Made by a program: the position numbers and the translations under genes. This document shows positions 49,089 through 58,238 of a DNA stretch of 64,000 nucleotides, piece by piece. Positions within the stretch are counted from its first letter, which is position 1; each line of letters opens with the position of its first letter. The notes below the pieces were generated by a model, which saw only the letters and a program-made list of their open reading frames with translations, was not told where the DNA came from and made no database searches. The stretch is from Algoriphagus aestuariicola (lineage in GTDB: Bacteria; Bacteroidota; Bacteroidia; Cytophagales; Cyclobacteriaceae): NCBI RefSeq assembly GCF_017254835.1, contig NZ_JAFKCW010000004.1, forward strand, positions 463,266-527,265. Direction: 5' to 3'.

Positions 49089-51470
49089 CTAAAACTTGTA
49101 GGAAACGCTCAAGCGGCTATTTCTTGGAGGATCGGTCTGCCAGTTATAGGCGTTGAGCCAAGCGTAGTAGGAGCCACTGTAGAGGTACTCATCCAGCAGA
49201 TTGAACACATTCAGGTTGACTTTGAAGTTGCCTTTGCTCCAGAAGACTCCTGCGTCCAGCTTGGTGTAGGTTGGGAGTACTTCGTTTGGATCTGGGGAGG
49301 CATCCCAATAGGTCTCTCTACCGCCAAGGATAGTCAGGCCGGCAGAAAATCCAAGGCCTTGAAGTGTACCATCTTGGATGGTGTATCCCAACCAGGTGTT
49401 GAAGGTGTTTCTGGCATATCCGGGGATAATGTCTCCTTCTTGTACGACCGTCACGTTTTCGGTCACTTTTGTCACTCGAGAGTCGGTATAGGCATAGTTC
49501 ATGACCAAGTTCAAGCCCGGTAGGATGGTGCCCTTCACGTCCACTTCGAAGCCTTCGGCGGTTTTTTCGCCCAACTCTATGCTCAATCCAGAGTTGGGAG
49601 GGCTGTTTGGATCGGCCGTTAGTTCGTTTTGCTTGATGTTTCTGTAGGCAGCCAGGGTACTGTTCCACTTGCCTCCGGCCCAATCTCGCTTGAGGCCCAG
49701 TTCCATGTTGTTACCAGTGATGGGCTTCACGTCGCCACCGCTCGAGAGCTGACCTGACTGGGGCATGAAGGCTTGGTCATAGAGCCCGTAAACGGAGGTA
49801 TTTGGGGTCACGGATGCACTGACGCCCACTCTTGGAGTCACGCGTTTGGCGGTGATGGGAGACCCTCCATAAGCGGCCTGGGAGATTTCCGTATAGCGTG
49901 CAGCCAAAGTCAGTCTCAGTTTGTCTTCCATGAATGCCAATTCATCTTGTGCATAAAAGGCGCTGTAGCGTTGGTTGATGTTGCCGCCTTGACCTCTCTG
50001 CTCGATTGGAGTGCTGTAGTCGAAGTTTGGATAGCCGTTGACCGGTACACCGTAGTAGGGGTTTTTGGGATCAAACTCAGCCCCAATGGAATCCAGCATG
50101 TGGTATTGTCCCCAGTCAGCCCAGTAGGCTTTGTTGGACATGTCCAAGCCAGAAAGGATTTTGTGACGGATCGCTCCAGTTCGGAACTCTCCATTGACGA
50201 AGATCTGAGCCATGGTCATCTTGCTCAAAGCATCCCAGCTGCTGACCGCTCGGATCATCGTGCCATCCGGATTGACAGAAGCGGGCCACATGGAGGTACC
50301 TTCTTGGTTATAGATCATGTGGGTAGCCTGGGCAGTCAGCTTCCAGTTGGGAGAAAATTCATGCTGGAGGTTGGCAGTCAGCGCGTGGTCGTTGATTTTG
50401 GTCTCGGGCATTCCGGGAGGCATGGAGGTGAATTCCAGGGGAAGAGTGGCAAAACCATATGGGGAAAAAACATAGTAAGATCCCACATCACTCATGTTGG
50501 CACGCTGATAAGTGTACTCGAATGTCACCAGAGTGCTAGGCTGCACGCGATAGCTGATCACTGGCGCTATGGTGTAGCGGTTGTTGTGCTCGAATGGTCG
50601 ATGCGATTGTTTTTGCTGACCTGCGACATTCAGCCGATATAGCAATCTGCCGTCTTTGTTCAACTTGCCGTCCAAATCCACGGCCGTTCTGTAGAGATCA
50701 AAACTACCGACGGTGAAGGAAACCTCACCTTGAGTTTGCCCTGTCGGCTTTTTGGTCACGACGTTGTATAGCCCGCTTCCGTCGCCGGAAGAAAGCATGA
50801 AGCCAGCGGGACCTTTCACAAACTCGATTCGCTCCACAAAGCTCATGTCCTCGGTGAGGGGTCCCCAATAAGAGGCCACTACATTGAAACCGTTTCTAAG
50901 CGCTTGGATCTGCGAACCTCGGGCGCTGATGTTGGTGTACAGGTCGCCCCAATGCTCAAGCCGGACGGCTCCGGAGACGTTTCGCACCAAGCCGTCGCTC
51001 ATGCTGATCACTTGCTGGTCATCGAGGATGTCTCGGTTGACCACTTGGATATTTTGGGGTATTTCTATCAACGGGGCGTTGATACGGAGAGAGGAAGAAA
51101 TGCGAGTCTCGGTATAGCTTTCTCGATTGGCCGAAACCAAAATCTCCTGAAGATCTCCTGAGTTTTCGGAAAGGAAAAAATCGACTACTTCAGTTTTTCC
51201 CGCACTTATGGAGACGGATTTTTCCTGTGTATCCAGTCCGACAAAGGAAGCTACCACCGTGTAGCTGCCCGGGTTCAGTCCTGTGATTTCAAATGATCCG
51301 CTGTTGTTGGTGACAGCTCCTCTGGAGGTTCCTTTGAGCTGGACGCTGACGTATTCGACGGGATTGCCGTCTGAAGATTTGACCTGTCCTTGAATTTTTC
51401 CTTTGGACTGGGCTAAGCTGCCTTGGAAAATCAAGATTAAAAAGGCCAGAGACAAGTAAAGTGCTCTCAT
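49089..51470 (-). CDS. TonB-dependent siderophore-type receptor
   Basis: The 793-residue outer-membrane protein has a signal peptide (RALYLSLAFLILIFQGSLA), an N-terminal carboxypeptidase-regulatory-like domain (~25-110; GKIQGQVKSSDGNPVEYVSV), a plug (~115-230; QNIQVVNRDILDDQQ, GFMLSSGDGSGLYNVVTK) and a 22-strand barrel ending in NSRLSVSYKF with a C-terminal phenylalanine. The plug words QNIQVVN and EFVKGPAGF are typical of siderophore receptors such as the FhuA/FecA type. It has a terminator of its own. The exact ligand is not clear; a TTATTTAGA word lies just before the start codon, possibly iron control. Confidence 0.9.
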   Translation of the reverse strand: MRALYLSLAFLILIFQGSLAQSKGKIQGQVKSSDGNPVEYVSVQLKGTSRGAVTNNSGSFEITGLNPGSYTVVASFVGLDTQEKSVSISAGKTEVVDFFLSENSGDLQEILVSANRESYTETRISSSLRINAPLIEIPQNIQVVNRDILDDQQVISMSDGLVRNVSGAVRLEHWGDLYTNISARGSQIQALRNGFNVVASYWGPLTEDMSFVERIEFVKGPAGFMLSSGDGSGLYNVVTKKPTGQTQGEVSFTVGSFDLYRTAVDLDGKLNKDGRLLYRLNVAGQQKQSHRPFEHNNRYTIAPVISYRVQPSTLVTFEYTYQRANMSDVGSYYVFSPYGFATLPLEFTSMPPGMPETKINDHALTANLQHEFSPNWKLTAQATHMIYNQEGTSMWPASVNPDGTMIRAVSSWDALSKMTMAQIFVNGEFRTGAIRHKILSGLDMSNKAYWADWGQYHMLDSIGAEFDPKNPYYGVPVNGYPNFDYSTPIEQRGQGGNINQRYSAFYAQDELAFMEDKLRLTLAARYTEISQAAYGGSPITAKRVTPRVGVSASVTPNTSVYGLYDQAFMPQSGQLSSGGDVKPITGNNMELGLKRDWAGGKWNSTLAAYRNIKQNELTADPNSPPNSGLSIELGEKTAEGFEVDVKGTILPGLNLVMNYAYTDSRVTKVTENVTVVQEGDIIPGYARNTFNTWLGYTIQDGTLQGLGFSAGLTILGGRETYWDASPDPNEVLPTYTKLDAGVFWSKGNFKVNLNVFNLLDEYLYSGSYYAWLNAYNWQTDPPRNSRLSVSYKF

Positions 51471-51793
51471 GGATTAAAATATTTATTTAGACTGAATATC
51501 AATAATAGGATGCAAAGATGATTTGAAGAGCTTTTCGATGCAAGAAATTATTTGGAATTTTTCTAAATAAAAGAGAGAAAGAAAACAGCACTGTATTTTG
51601 CAATTACGGCTGTTGCCAGCCAAGAAGATGGGAGTGCCGGTCTGAGATTCGGGGGTATTTCGATTCCGCACTAATCCAAATGAGGTATCCTATCAAATTT
51701 CGGTTAAATACTCGCCAAGTTTGATTGGGAAACTGCGCCATAGATTTAAATTGCCGCAAATCGGAGATTTTCTTGAACCCTAAATAAACCGGA
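51471..51793. other. 323-base gap between the divergent TonB receptor and ThuA genes
   Basis: No gene is evident. It is AT-rich near the receptor and holds TTATTTAGA at 51483-51491 and a near-perfect palindrome at 51548-51570 (separate entry). Bases 51600-51793 show no further structure I can recognise. Confidence 0.6.
51548..51570. promoter_or_regulatory. Palindromic TTATTTGGAA/TTCTAAATAA operator candidate
   Basis: Two 10-base arms with one mismatch surround a three-base spacer. The word TTATTTAGA recurs at 51483-51491 near the TonB receptor start. An iron-responsive repressor of the Fur or DtxR type could bind here, since the receptor gene is the kind such repressors control. This is inference. 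Confidence 0.35.
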
Positions 51794-52531
51794 ATGAATT
51801 TCAAGCCTACCTTAGTCACTCTCTTGCTGCTTTTCAGCATTTCGTTTTTATCCTTTTCCCAAGGTCAATATCGGGTCTTGGTGTTTTCCAAAACAGCAGG
51901 ATTCCGCCATCAGTCCATTCCAGAGGGTGTCGCGGCAGTCAAAAAACTAGGCCAAGAGCAAGGCTTTGGAGTCTATGTGACAGAGGATGCGGGGCAGTTT
52001 ACGGATGAAAACCTCGCCAAATACGACGTCGTCGTGCTCCTTAGTACCACGGGCACGATTTTCAACGATGCCCAGAAGGCCGCATTTCAAAAATTTGTGC
52101 AGAGCGGCAAAGGTGTAGTCGGGATTCACTCCGCCACCGACACCGAGTACGAATGGCCGTGGTACAACAAAATGATTGGTGCATACTTTCTCACCCACCC
52201 GCGTCAGCAGACCTTGAGACTTGAAGTAAAAGACAAAAACCATCCCGCCACTTGGCACTTGCCAAGCGATTGGCTTTGGTACGATGAGTTGTACGAATTC
52301 CGCGATATCAACCCGGACATCAAGGTCTTGATCAATGCTGACGAGTCGACCTATGAGCCAGCCAAGGGCAATGGCGCAAACCATCCCATGGCTTGGTACC
52401 ATGAGTTTGACGGTGGAAGGGTTTTCTATACAGCTTTGGGCCATGTGGAATCCGCCTGGCAAAATGCCGCTTTCCTGCAGCACGTCCATGGCGGGATTTG
52501 GTATGCCGCCAAAGGCAAGCTTCCCAAGTAA
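51794..52531 (+). CDS. Exported ThuA-domain protein
   Basis: The 245-residue protein has a signal peptide (VTLLLLFSISFLSFSQ) and a class I glutamine amidotransferase-like ThuA fold: YRVLVFSKTAGFRHQSI, DVVVLLSTTG, VGIHSATDTEYEWPWYNKM and GGRVFYTALGHVESAW near the C terminus. ThuA proteins are tied to sugar (trehalose) metabolism in rhizobia and are common, often exported, in Bacteroidota; the reaction is not known. It ends in a strong terminator at 52558. Confidence 0.87.
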   Translation: MNFKPTLVTLLLLFSISFLSFSQGQYRVLVFSKTAGFRHQSIPEGVAAVKKLGQEQGFGVYVTEDAGQFTDENLAKYDVVVLLSTTGTIFNDAQKAAFQKFVQSGKGVVGIHSATDTEYEWPWYNKMIGAYFLTHPRQQTLRLEVKDKNHPATWHLPSDWLWYDELYEFRDINPDIKVLINADESTYEPAKGNGANHPMAWYHEFDGGRVFYTALGHVESAWQNAAFLQHVHGGIWYAAKGKLPK

Positions 52532-52557
52532 TCGTGGGACTATGGTGTAAAAATTTG

Positions 52558-52585
52558 AGGCTTCGGAACTTCCGAAGCCTTTTTT
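52558..52585 (+). terminator. Intrinsic terminator of the ThuA gene
   Basis: AGGCTTCGGAA / TTCCGAAGCCT stem followed directly by TTTTTT. It lies 26 bases after the ThuA stop and 31 bases before the NifU-like start. Confidence 0.9.
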
Positions 52586-52616
52586 GGTTTTTCTTTACAA
52601 CCAAATCCTGATTGCC

Positions 52617-53198
52617 ATGCTCAAAGCTCAAGCTCGTCCCGTCCACCTCTACATGGAGGCCAATCCCAATCCCAACTCACTCAAGTTTGTCGCCAACTTC
52701 ATGCTGGTCGAGGAGGGGATTAGTTTTGATTACCCCAGTGCGACAAGCGCCGAAAACAGTCAGCTGGCCAAGGAACTTTTCAATTTTGAAGCCGTCGAGC
52801 GGGTTTTTATCGCGGCAAACTTTGTCACGGTGACCAAATCCGAAGATGCCGAATGGCCCGAGATCCAAAACATCATTCGCGACCATATCAAAAAATACCT
52901 CGAATCTGGACAGTCTGCGGTGTCAGCAAGCTTCGACAAGGATCCACTCTTTGATGAAAATGACTCGGAGACGGTCAAAAAAATCAAGGGAATACTCGAC
53001 GAGTACATCCGTCCCGCGGTAGAGCAGGACGGTGGGGCGATTGTTTTTCATTCTTTTCACGACGGCATAGTCAAAGTACACCTGCAAGGCTCCTGCTCCG
53101 GCTGTCCGAGCAGCACGGTGACTCTCAAGGCAGGCATCCAAAACCTGCTGACCCGCATGCTTCCCGAGGTAAAGGAAGTGCAAGCCGAAGGCGTCTAA
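52617..53198 (+). CDS. NifU-family iron-sulfur scaffold (Nfu type)
   Basis: The start at 52617 gives MLKAQARPVHLYMEANPNPN, with the Nfu N domain (SLKFVANF, ~residues 20-90); an upstream in-frame GTG/ATG runs into the terminator. The C-terminal NifU domain has the Fe-S scaffold motif CSGCPSST (~residue 162) and EQDGGAIVFHSF before it. It carries or delivers 4Fe-4S clusters. The following DUF3810 gene starts 15 bases later. Confidence 0.92.
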   Translation: MLKAQARPVHLYMEANPNPNSLKFVANFMLVEEGISFDYPSATSAENSQLAKELFNFEAVERVFIAANFVTVTKSEDAEWPEIQNIIRDHIKKYLESGQSAVSASFDKDPLFDENDSETVKKIKGILDEYIRPAVEQDGGAIVFHSFHDGIVKVHLQGSCSGCPSSTVTLKAGIQNLLTRMLPEVKEVQAEGV

Positions 53199-53212
53199 AT
53201 AAAAAGTGATTC

Positions 53213-54289
53213 ATGGCAAAAAGGGACTGGTCCTGGGCTTTGTTGGGGATTTTGGCTCTTGTGGTCCGCTATTTTGCCGTCCAAAATCCAGAGGGCACAG
53301 ATGAAATTTATTCCCGGAAATTTTTTCCAGGAATCAGGAATGTCATTGATCTGACACTGGGAAATCTCCCGTTTCCCAGTGTTTACCTTTTTGTTGCCAC
53401 CGTTTTTTTGGTTCTGGTTGTATTTATTATCCGCTTCAAAGGTCGCTCTGGATGGAAAGAAAGGATGTTTTATACATTCAAAGCAATGGCCAATGGGCTT
53501 GGCGCCTTGGTTTTTTTCTTTCTGGTGCTTTGGGGATTCAATTACCAGCGTACGCCGATATTCCAGCAGCTCTCCCTGAAGCCGAAATCACTCAACCTCG
53601 AGCAGCTAAAATCAGAGTTGGAAATCACGCGCCGCTTGGCCGTACAGTATAGAAGCCGGATTACGCAGGATAGCGTCGCCATAGATTCTATCATGCCCTA
53701 TTCGGATCTTGAGCGCTTGGTGCGGGAGAATATGCACGATAACTTGGACATTCTCGGATTGAACTTCACCGGAAAGCCGAGAACCAAAATGTTTCCCCCG
53801 CAGGGATTTATGCGTAGGATGGGCATTCTCGGGATTTATTTCCCCTTCACAGGAGAGAGCTACATCGACCCGTCTTTGCACCCGCTGGAGCAACCTTTTA
53901 CCGTAGCCCATGAGATGGCTCACAGCTACGGGGTGACCAACGAGGGGGAGGCCAATTTCATTGCCTGGGTGATCTGCACCAACTCTGAAGATCCACTTTT
54001 GCGATATTCCGGGCATTTGCGGCTGCTGCAGTACCAGATTCGGGACTATTACCGGATGGCGCCTAGCGAATACAAGGAGTGGGTGAAAAATCTCTCTGTG
54101 GGCATCAAAAACGACCTGAATTCCATCCGTGAGGCGAGTGAAGTCTTTCAGCCTTTTTCGATTGAGCTGAGCCGCAAATCCAACGACATTTTCCTAAAAA
54201 GCCAAGGCGTCAAAGCCGGGGTCAATTCCTATCAACAACTTCCGATGTTGGCTTTTGCCTGGAGGCAACGGATGAATTTCTTTGATTAA
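53213..54289 (+). CDS. DUF3810 family membrane metallopeptidase-like protein
   Basis: The 358-residue protein has two or three N-terminal membrane helices (ALLGILALVVRYFAV; VYLFVATVFLVLVVFIIRF; GALVFFFLVLWGF) and a soluble domain with the zinc-peptidase motif HEMAH (His233-His237) followed by NEGEANF with candidate third-ligand Glu residues (~244-246), as in DUF3810. The family is largely confined to Bacteroidota and Firmicutes and has no known substrate. It sits 15 bases after the NifU-like gene, so cotranscription is likely. Confidence 0.85.
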   Translation: MAKRDWSWALLGILALVVRYFAVQNPEGTDEIYSRKFFPGIRNVIDLTLGNLPFPSVYLFVATVFLVLVVFIIRFKGRSGWKERMFYTFKAMANGLGALVFFFLVLWGFNYQRTPIFQQLSLKPKSLNLEQLKSELEITRRLAVQYRSRITQDSVAIDSIMPYSDLERLVRENMHDNLDILGLNFTGKPRTKMFPPQGFMRRMGILGIYFPFTGESYIDPSLHPLEQPFTVAHEMAHSYGVTNEGEANFIAWVICTNSEDPLLRYSGHLRLLQYQIRDYYRMAPSEYKEWVKNLSVGIKNDLNSIREASEVFQPFSIELSRKSNDIFLKSQGVKAGVNSYQQLPMLAFAWRQRMNFFD

Positions 54290-54292
54290 ACC

Positions 54293-54322
54293 TTGGGGTT
54301 TAGTTTTGAGTCTCTATTTTGG
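54293..54322 (+). promoter_or_regulatory. Candidate promoter before the M23-like gene
   Basis: TTG at 54293-54295 and TATTTTGG at 54315-54322 are separated by 19 bases. The -7 box is one base short of TAnnTTTG, the same deviation as the box before the purine permease. It lies 23 bases before the ATG at 54346. Confidence 0.3.
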
Positions 54323-54345
54323 GGAAGATTTTTACCATCCCCCAT

Positions 54346-55245
54346 ATGCTTAGACTTGTTTTCTCTTTTCTTTTAGTCGCTTCCTTAGTCTGCAATATCT
54401 ACGCACAAATTACCCTGGAGCCTGAGCGGGATTCCCAACAGAACGTGGTGATCTATGCGGTGAACACCGCCAAAATTCCCTATTCGGTGATTATCAGCTT
54501 TTCAGATCTTCAGAACATAACCATACCCGGTGGGTCAAATGTAACGTCGGTAGCCTCTCCCGGACGGTCTAAAGTGGCGACTTTGAAGCCCACCATGGCC
54601 GGGCAGAGCACAAACTACAGGTATTCTTACAGCTATGCGAAAGGCAGTATTTTTGGGAAGTCAAAATTCGCTCCCGTTTACCTCATTCCCGTAGCGGAAG
54701 GCACCGCCGTTCGTGCAAGCGTAAATACCAACATTTCCAAAGTCGTGAAGAGTGAAGTGAATGCCGATGCTTATGTGGGAGTGTCCTTTCACTTCGACGC
54801 TCCCACCACCATCGTGGCTCCCCGAAAGGGAGTCATCGCGGATATGAAAATGGACTTTGAGTCCACTAGCGACAATCTCACCTTTACGGCCGAGGAAAAT
54901 TTCATCGAGATTTACCATGAGGACGGGACGCTGACCAAGCTGATCGTATTGAAATCTGGCTCCCAAAAGGTGCAGATAGGAGATGAGGTTTTTCCGGGAC
55001 AGGACTTGGCGGAGTCAGGCGGGAATCACTACCAGAATGGAATTCGCGTGATGATGGTCAACCAAAAAGTAGAAAAAAGTGACATGGATAAGTTTAGGTA
55101 TCTCTACTTTCCTGTTTTGTTCGCTACTGAAGAAGGAAATCAAGAAATAAAGGCTCCTACGCAACTGACGGTTGCCCACCCAGTCGAGGTTGTTACCATG
55201 GAGCTAAGCAAAAAAGAGTTGAAGCAGTTTCAGGAGGGAAAATAA
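54346..55245 (+). CDS. Exported protein with a degenerate M23 peptidase fold
   Basis: Start at 54346 gives a signal peptide (LRLVFSFLLVASLVCNIYAQ). Residues ~145-245 follow the M23 (LytM) pattern: a DAPTTIVAPRKGVIADMK segment, NFIEIYHEDGTLTKLIVL, and QKVQIGDEVFPGQDLAES. But the metal ligands of active M23 peptidases (HxxxD, and HxH in the last strand) are replaced: HLxxG reads LIVLKSG and the final HLHF-type strand reads GIRVMMV. It is therefore probably an inactive domain that binds or scaffolds. It is convergent with the DMT exporter gene after five bases. Confidence is for fold, not function. Confidence 0.6.
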   Translation: MLRLVFSFLLVASLVCNIYAQITLEPERDSQQNVVIYAVNTAKIPYSVIISFSDLQNITIPGGSNVTSVASPGRSKVATLKPTMAGQSTNYRYSYSYAKGSIFGKSKFAPVYLIPVAEGTAVRASVNTNISKVVKSEVNADAYVGVSFHFDAPTTIVAPRKGVIADMKMDFESTSDNLTFTAEENFIEIYHEDGTLTKLIVLKSGSQKVQIGDEVFPGQDLAESGGNHYQNGIRVMMVNQKVEKSDMDKFRYLYFPVLFATEEGNQEIKAPTQLTVAHPVEVVTMELSKKELKQFQEGK

Positions 55246-55250
55246 GGAGG

Positions 55251-56150
55251 CTAGCGTCGCTTGTTTCCTACCCACACCCCCAATATCACCCCGGCGATAC
55301 CGATGTAGTGTCCGATCAGCAGCACCTCCCCGTCCAATACGCCCCACATGATCGCCACGATGGGAATTGTATAAGTGACCAAGCTGGCGAAAAATGGACT
55401 GGCACTTTTCACCATGATGTTGAATAGGATTAGGGCAATTGCGGTGCCCACCATGCCCAAGACGGTGATGTATCCCAGTGCCTCCCAAGCTTGGGGATGG
55501 GTGACGAGTTTATAGGAAAACTGCGTGCCGGCAAAAAGATAAATCAAGGCCAAGGGAAGAATCATCAGAAGAGAAATCGAGGAGATTTCTATTGATTTTA
55601 GTTTGGTGAAGCGGGTTTTGATAACGTGGAGGTTAAAGCTGTAGCAGATGCAGGCAGCTATGACAAAAAGTGCGTAGGCGTTGATTCCGGAGAGCGAGTC
55701 CCAGCCTCCACCTTCCTTGTAAGTGACCAAAATGATCACACCGACGAAGGCGATAAGGAGCCCAAGCGCATTTCGCTTGGTGATCTGGGTATCAAAAAAC
55801 AAGGCTCCAACCAATACCACAAATAGAGGAGTAAGCGCGTTCAGAACGCCGGTGAGCGAGCTGCTTATTTGAGTTTGGGCTAAGGGGAACAGGAATGCGG
55901 GAAAGAAACTGCCGAGCAATCCGGCTAAGATCAGGTTTTTGACTTGGGTTTTGCTCAGGTTTTTGATCTTGGGAAGGGAGAGTGGCAACAGAAGGGTAGC
56001 AGCTGCGACCATGCGATAGGCTCCTACTTCGCCTGGACTGAATACCTCCAGCCCGCGCTTGATCAGGATAAATGAGGTGCCCCAAATCAGGGTTAAGACG
56101 ATCAGCAAAGCCCAGTTTTTTAGGCTGTTTTCTGAGTGGGTAGTACTCAT
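55251..56150 (-). CDS. DMT-superfamily transporter (EamA family)
   Basis: The 299-residue membrane protein has ten hydrophobic helices in two EamA halves: ALLIVLTLIWGTSFILIKRG at the N terminus and the second half from AYALFVIAACICYSFNLHVI, with the conserved PLFVVLVGALFF segment between. EamA proteins export metabolites such as amino acids or nucleosides; the solute is unknown. It lies downstream of dusB with a terminator between, so it probably has its own promoter. Confidence 0.88.
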   Translation of the reverse strand: MSTTHSENSLKNWALLIVLTLIWGTSFILIKRGLEVFSPGEVGAYRMVAAATLLLPLSLPKIKNLSKTQVKNLILAGLLGSFFPAFLFPLAQTQISSSLTGVLNALTPLFVVLVGALFFDTQITKRNALGLLIAFVGVIILVTYKEGGGWDSLSGINAYALFVIAACICYSFNLHVIKTRFTKLKSIEISSISLLMILPLALIYLFAGTQFSYKLVTHPQAWEALGYITVLGMVGTAIALILFNIMVKSASPFFASLVTYTIPIVAIMWGVLDGEVLLIGHYIGIAGVILGVWVGNKRR

Positions 56151-56209
56151 TAAATCGAGAAAAAGAATGACGTCAGCAAAGGAACTAATTCGGCTGCAAA
56201 AAAGGTCAA

Positions 56210-56245
56210 AAAAAAGACCCCAGCGATGAAAATTCTGAGGTCTTT
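56210..56245 (-). terminator. Intrinsic terminator of dusB
   Basis: On the minus strand AAAGACC pairs with GGTCTTT (outer stem) and CAG with CTG (inner), with one mismatch between, followed by a run of eight T. It lies six bases after the dusB stop. Confidence 0.8.
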
Positions 56246-56250
56246 GTCAG

Positions 56251-57246
56251 TCAGTATTGAAACTCGTAATCCGCGTAGGCTTCGGCAACTTGTCCCAGGA
56301 TTTCCGACACCTGCTCATACGTGTCGGCCGTGACCATCTCCGTACGGTAAGGTTTGAAGTTTGGCATGCCGCGGAAGTAGTTGGTGTAGTGACGGCGCAT
56401 CTCCAGGATCCCTTGTTTTTCACCTTTCCACTCGACGGAAAAGTCGAGGTGTTTTTTTGTAACGGCTATGCGTTCGCTCAGATCAGGCGCGGGCAGCTTC
56501 TCTCCAGTTTCGAAGAAATGCTTGATTTCGTTGAAAATCCAGGGGTAGCCTATAGACGCGCGTCCGATCATCATGCCGTCCACATTGTATTTGGCTCGGT
56601 ATTCTGCAGCTTTTTCGGGAGTATCGATGTCTCCGTTGCCGAAGACCGGGATGTGAAGTCTTGGGTTTTCCTTGACAAGATTAAGGTAGCTCCAGTCCGC
56701 TTCGCCCTTGTACATCTGCTGTCGGGTGCGGGCATGGATGGAGATGGCCTGTATGCCCACATCCTGGAGGCGCTCAGCTACTTCCACAATCCGGATCGTG
56801 TCATGACTCCAACCGAGCCTGGTTTTGACTGTTACGGGAATATTGACCCGCTTGACGATCTCCGCTGTCATCGCAACCATTTTGTCGATATCAAGAAGGA
56901 TTCCCGCGCCTGCTCCTTTGCAGGCGACTTTGTGGACGGGACAGCCATAGTTTATATCCAAAATGTCCGGTCCGGCTGCCTCGGCAATCGCCGCGGCCTC
57001 ACGCATGGACTCGATCTCGTTGCCGAAAATCTGGATACCCACGGGCCGCTCGTAGTCATAGACGTCCAGTTTCTGGACGCTTTTGGCGGCATCCCGGATG
57101 AGGCCTTCTGAGCTGATAAACTCGGTATACATGAGATCTGCCCCGTTTTGTTTGCAGACTGCGCGAAAGGGTGGATCGCTTACATCTTCCATCGGGGCGA
57201 GCAGTAGGGGAAACTCCCCCAGCTCTAACTTTCCAATCTTAACCAC
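56251..57246 (-). CDS. dusB: tRNA-dihydrouridine synthase (DusB-like)
   Basis: FMN enzyme that reduces uridines in the tRNA D loop. The 331-residue TIM-barrel protein has ELGEFPLLLAPMEDVSDPPF at the start, the catalytic-Cys motif NYGCPVHKVACKGAGAG, VTVKTRLGW, SIHARTRQQMYKGEADW and MIGRASIGYPWIF. The C-terminal helical domain (MRRHYTNYFRGMPNFKPYR) completes the family. DusB is the best fit among the paralogues because of the order of these blocks. Divergent from the CPBP gene. Confidence 0.9.
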   Translation of the reverse strand: MVKIGKLELGEFPLLLAPMEDVSDPPFRAVCKQNGADLMYTEFISSEGLIRDAAKSVQKLDVYDYERPVGIQIFGNEIESMREAAAIAEAAGPDILDINYGCPVHKVACKGAGAGILLDIDKMVAMTAEIVKRVNIPVTVKTRLGWSHDTIRIVEVAERLQDVGIQAISIHARTRQQMYKGEADWSYLNLVKENPRLHIPVFGNGDIDTPEKAAEYRAKYNVDGMMIGRASIGYPWIFNEIKHFFETGEKLPAPDLSERIAVTKKHLDFSVEWKGEKQGILEMRRHYTNYFRGMPNFKPYRTEMVTADTYEQVSEILGQVAEAYADYEFQY

Positions 57247-57284
57247 TTCTCAATTCTAAATTTGGCGTAAATTTACCCGAAATT

Positions 57285-58238
57285 ATGGAGATATACGAAA
57301 CCCGAACTGAAATTGGTAGCCGAAAGAATTGGCTCTTGTCCTTGATAGTCATTGTTTTAGTCACTTTTGGCGTACTGATTCTCCTTCAGGGTGTTGCTTT
57401 GGCACTCATCCCGACACTCTATAATATCAGCATTGAAGATCTTTTGGGCTTGATGACAGGCAACTTTGATGTGCCCAATGGACGCATGGCTATGCTTTTT
57501 GTACAAGGGATCGGCTCTGGAATCGGCTTTTGGGTAGCTGCTTGGGTAATCACAAGGTTTATAGACAAAGCCGAGCTTCATTGGGACGTGCAAAGGTCCA
57601 GATTCAATTCGAAGAGTTTTGGTGTGGCACTAGCAATTACCTTGGGTGCAATGTTTTTCAATGGCTTGCTAGTCTATTGGAATGCGCAGCTGGATCTGCC
57701 CGAATCCATGGCAGGGCTGGAGAACTGGATGAAAGAAATGGAAACCCAGCTGATGGAGCTGACTAGGTTTTTGACGGATTTTCAGACGATTCCGGAGTTG
57801 CTGACGGGGATTTTGGTAATTGGGGTCTTTGCGGGGATTGGAGAGGAAATGTTTTTCCGCGGGGTACTCCAGCCCAAAATGAAGCTTTACACCAATTCGG
57901 CCCATTGGGGGATATGGCTTACCGCCATCATATTTTCTGCGATCCACGTGCAGTTTTACGGTTTCTTGCCGCGGGTCTTCCTCGGAGCGCTCTTCGGCTA
58001 TCTCTACCATTACTCTGGCAGCTTGCTTTATCCTATCCTCGCACACGTGTTTAACAATGCCCTGACCGTGCTGGTGATTTATATGGCTAATCAGGGTCTG
58101 GTCGACTTTGACTTGGAATCGACGGACGCCGTCTCCTACCCTGCTGCGATCACTGGTCTGTTGGTTCTTATGGTTGGATTCTTTTACTTTAAAAAAATCA
58201 ATCCAGCAAAAGATGGAGAATTGGATCAAAGTGTATGA
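57285..58238 (+). CDS. CPBP-family intramembrane metalloprotease
   Basis: The 317-residue membrane protein has ~8 hydrophobic helices. The ABI/CPBP motifs are EEMFFRG (~residues 187-193), FSAIHVQFYGFLPRVFLGA and PILAHVFNNAL, which hold the catalytic Glu pair and metal-binding histidines. The family includes CAAX prenyl proteases and bacteriocin self-immunity proteins; here the role is unknown. The 3' end overlaps the DUF2007 gene by 26 bases in another frame. Confidence 0.88.
   Translation: MEIYETRTEIGSRKNWLLSLIVIVLVTFGVLILLQGVALALIPTLYNISIEDLLGLMTGNFDVPNGRMAMLFVQGIGSGIGFWVAAWVITRFIDKAELHWDVQRSRFNSKSFGVALAITLGAMFFNGLLVYWNAQLDLPESMAGLENWMKEMETQLMELTRFLTDFQTIPELLTGILVIGVFAGIGEEMFFRGVLQPKMKLYTNSAHWGIWLTAIIFSAIHVQFYGFLPRVFLGALFGYLYHYSGSLLYPILAHVFNNALTVLVIYMANQGLVDFDLESTDAVSYPAAITGLLVLMVGFFYFKKINPAKDGELDQSV

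Noticed and set aside
49773-50642. 289-residue plus-strand reading frame opposite the TonB receptor
   Set aside because: Antisense shadow; the receptor frame is continuous and has plug and barrel motifs.
56257-57111. 284-residue plus-strand reading frame opposite dusB
   Set aside because: Antisense to a well-supported enzyme; long open antisense frames are common with this codon usage.
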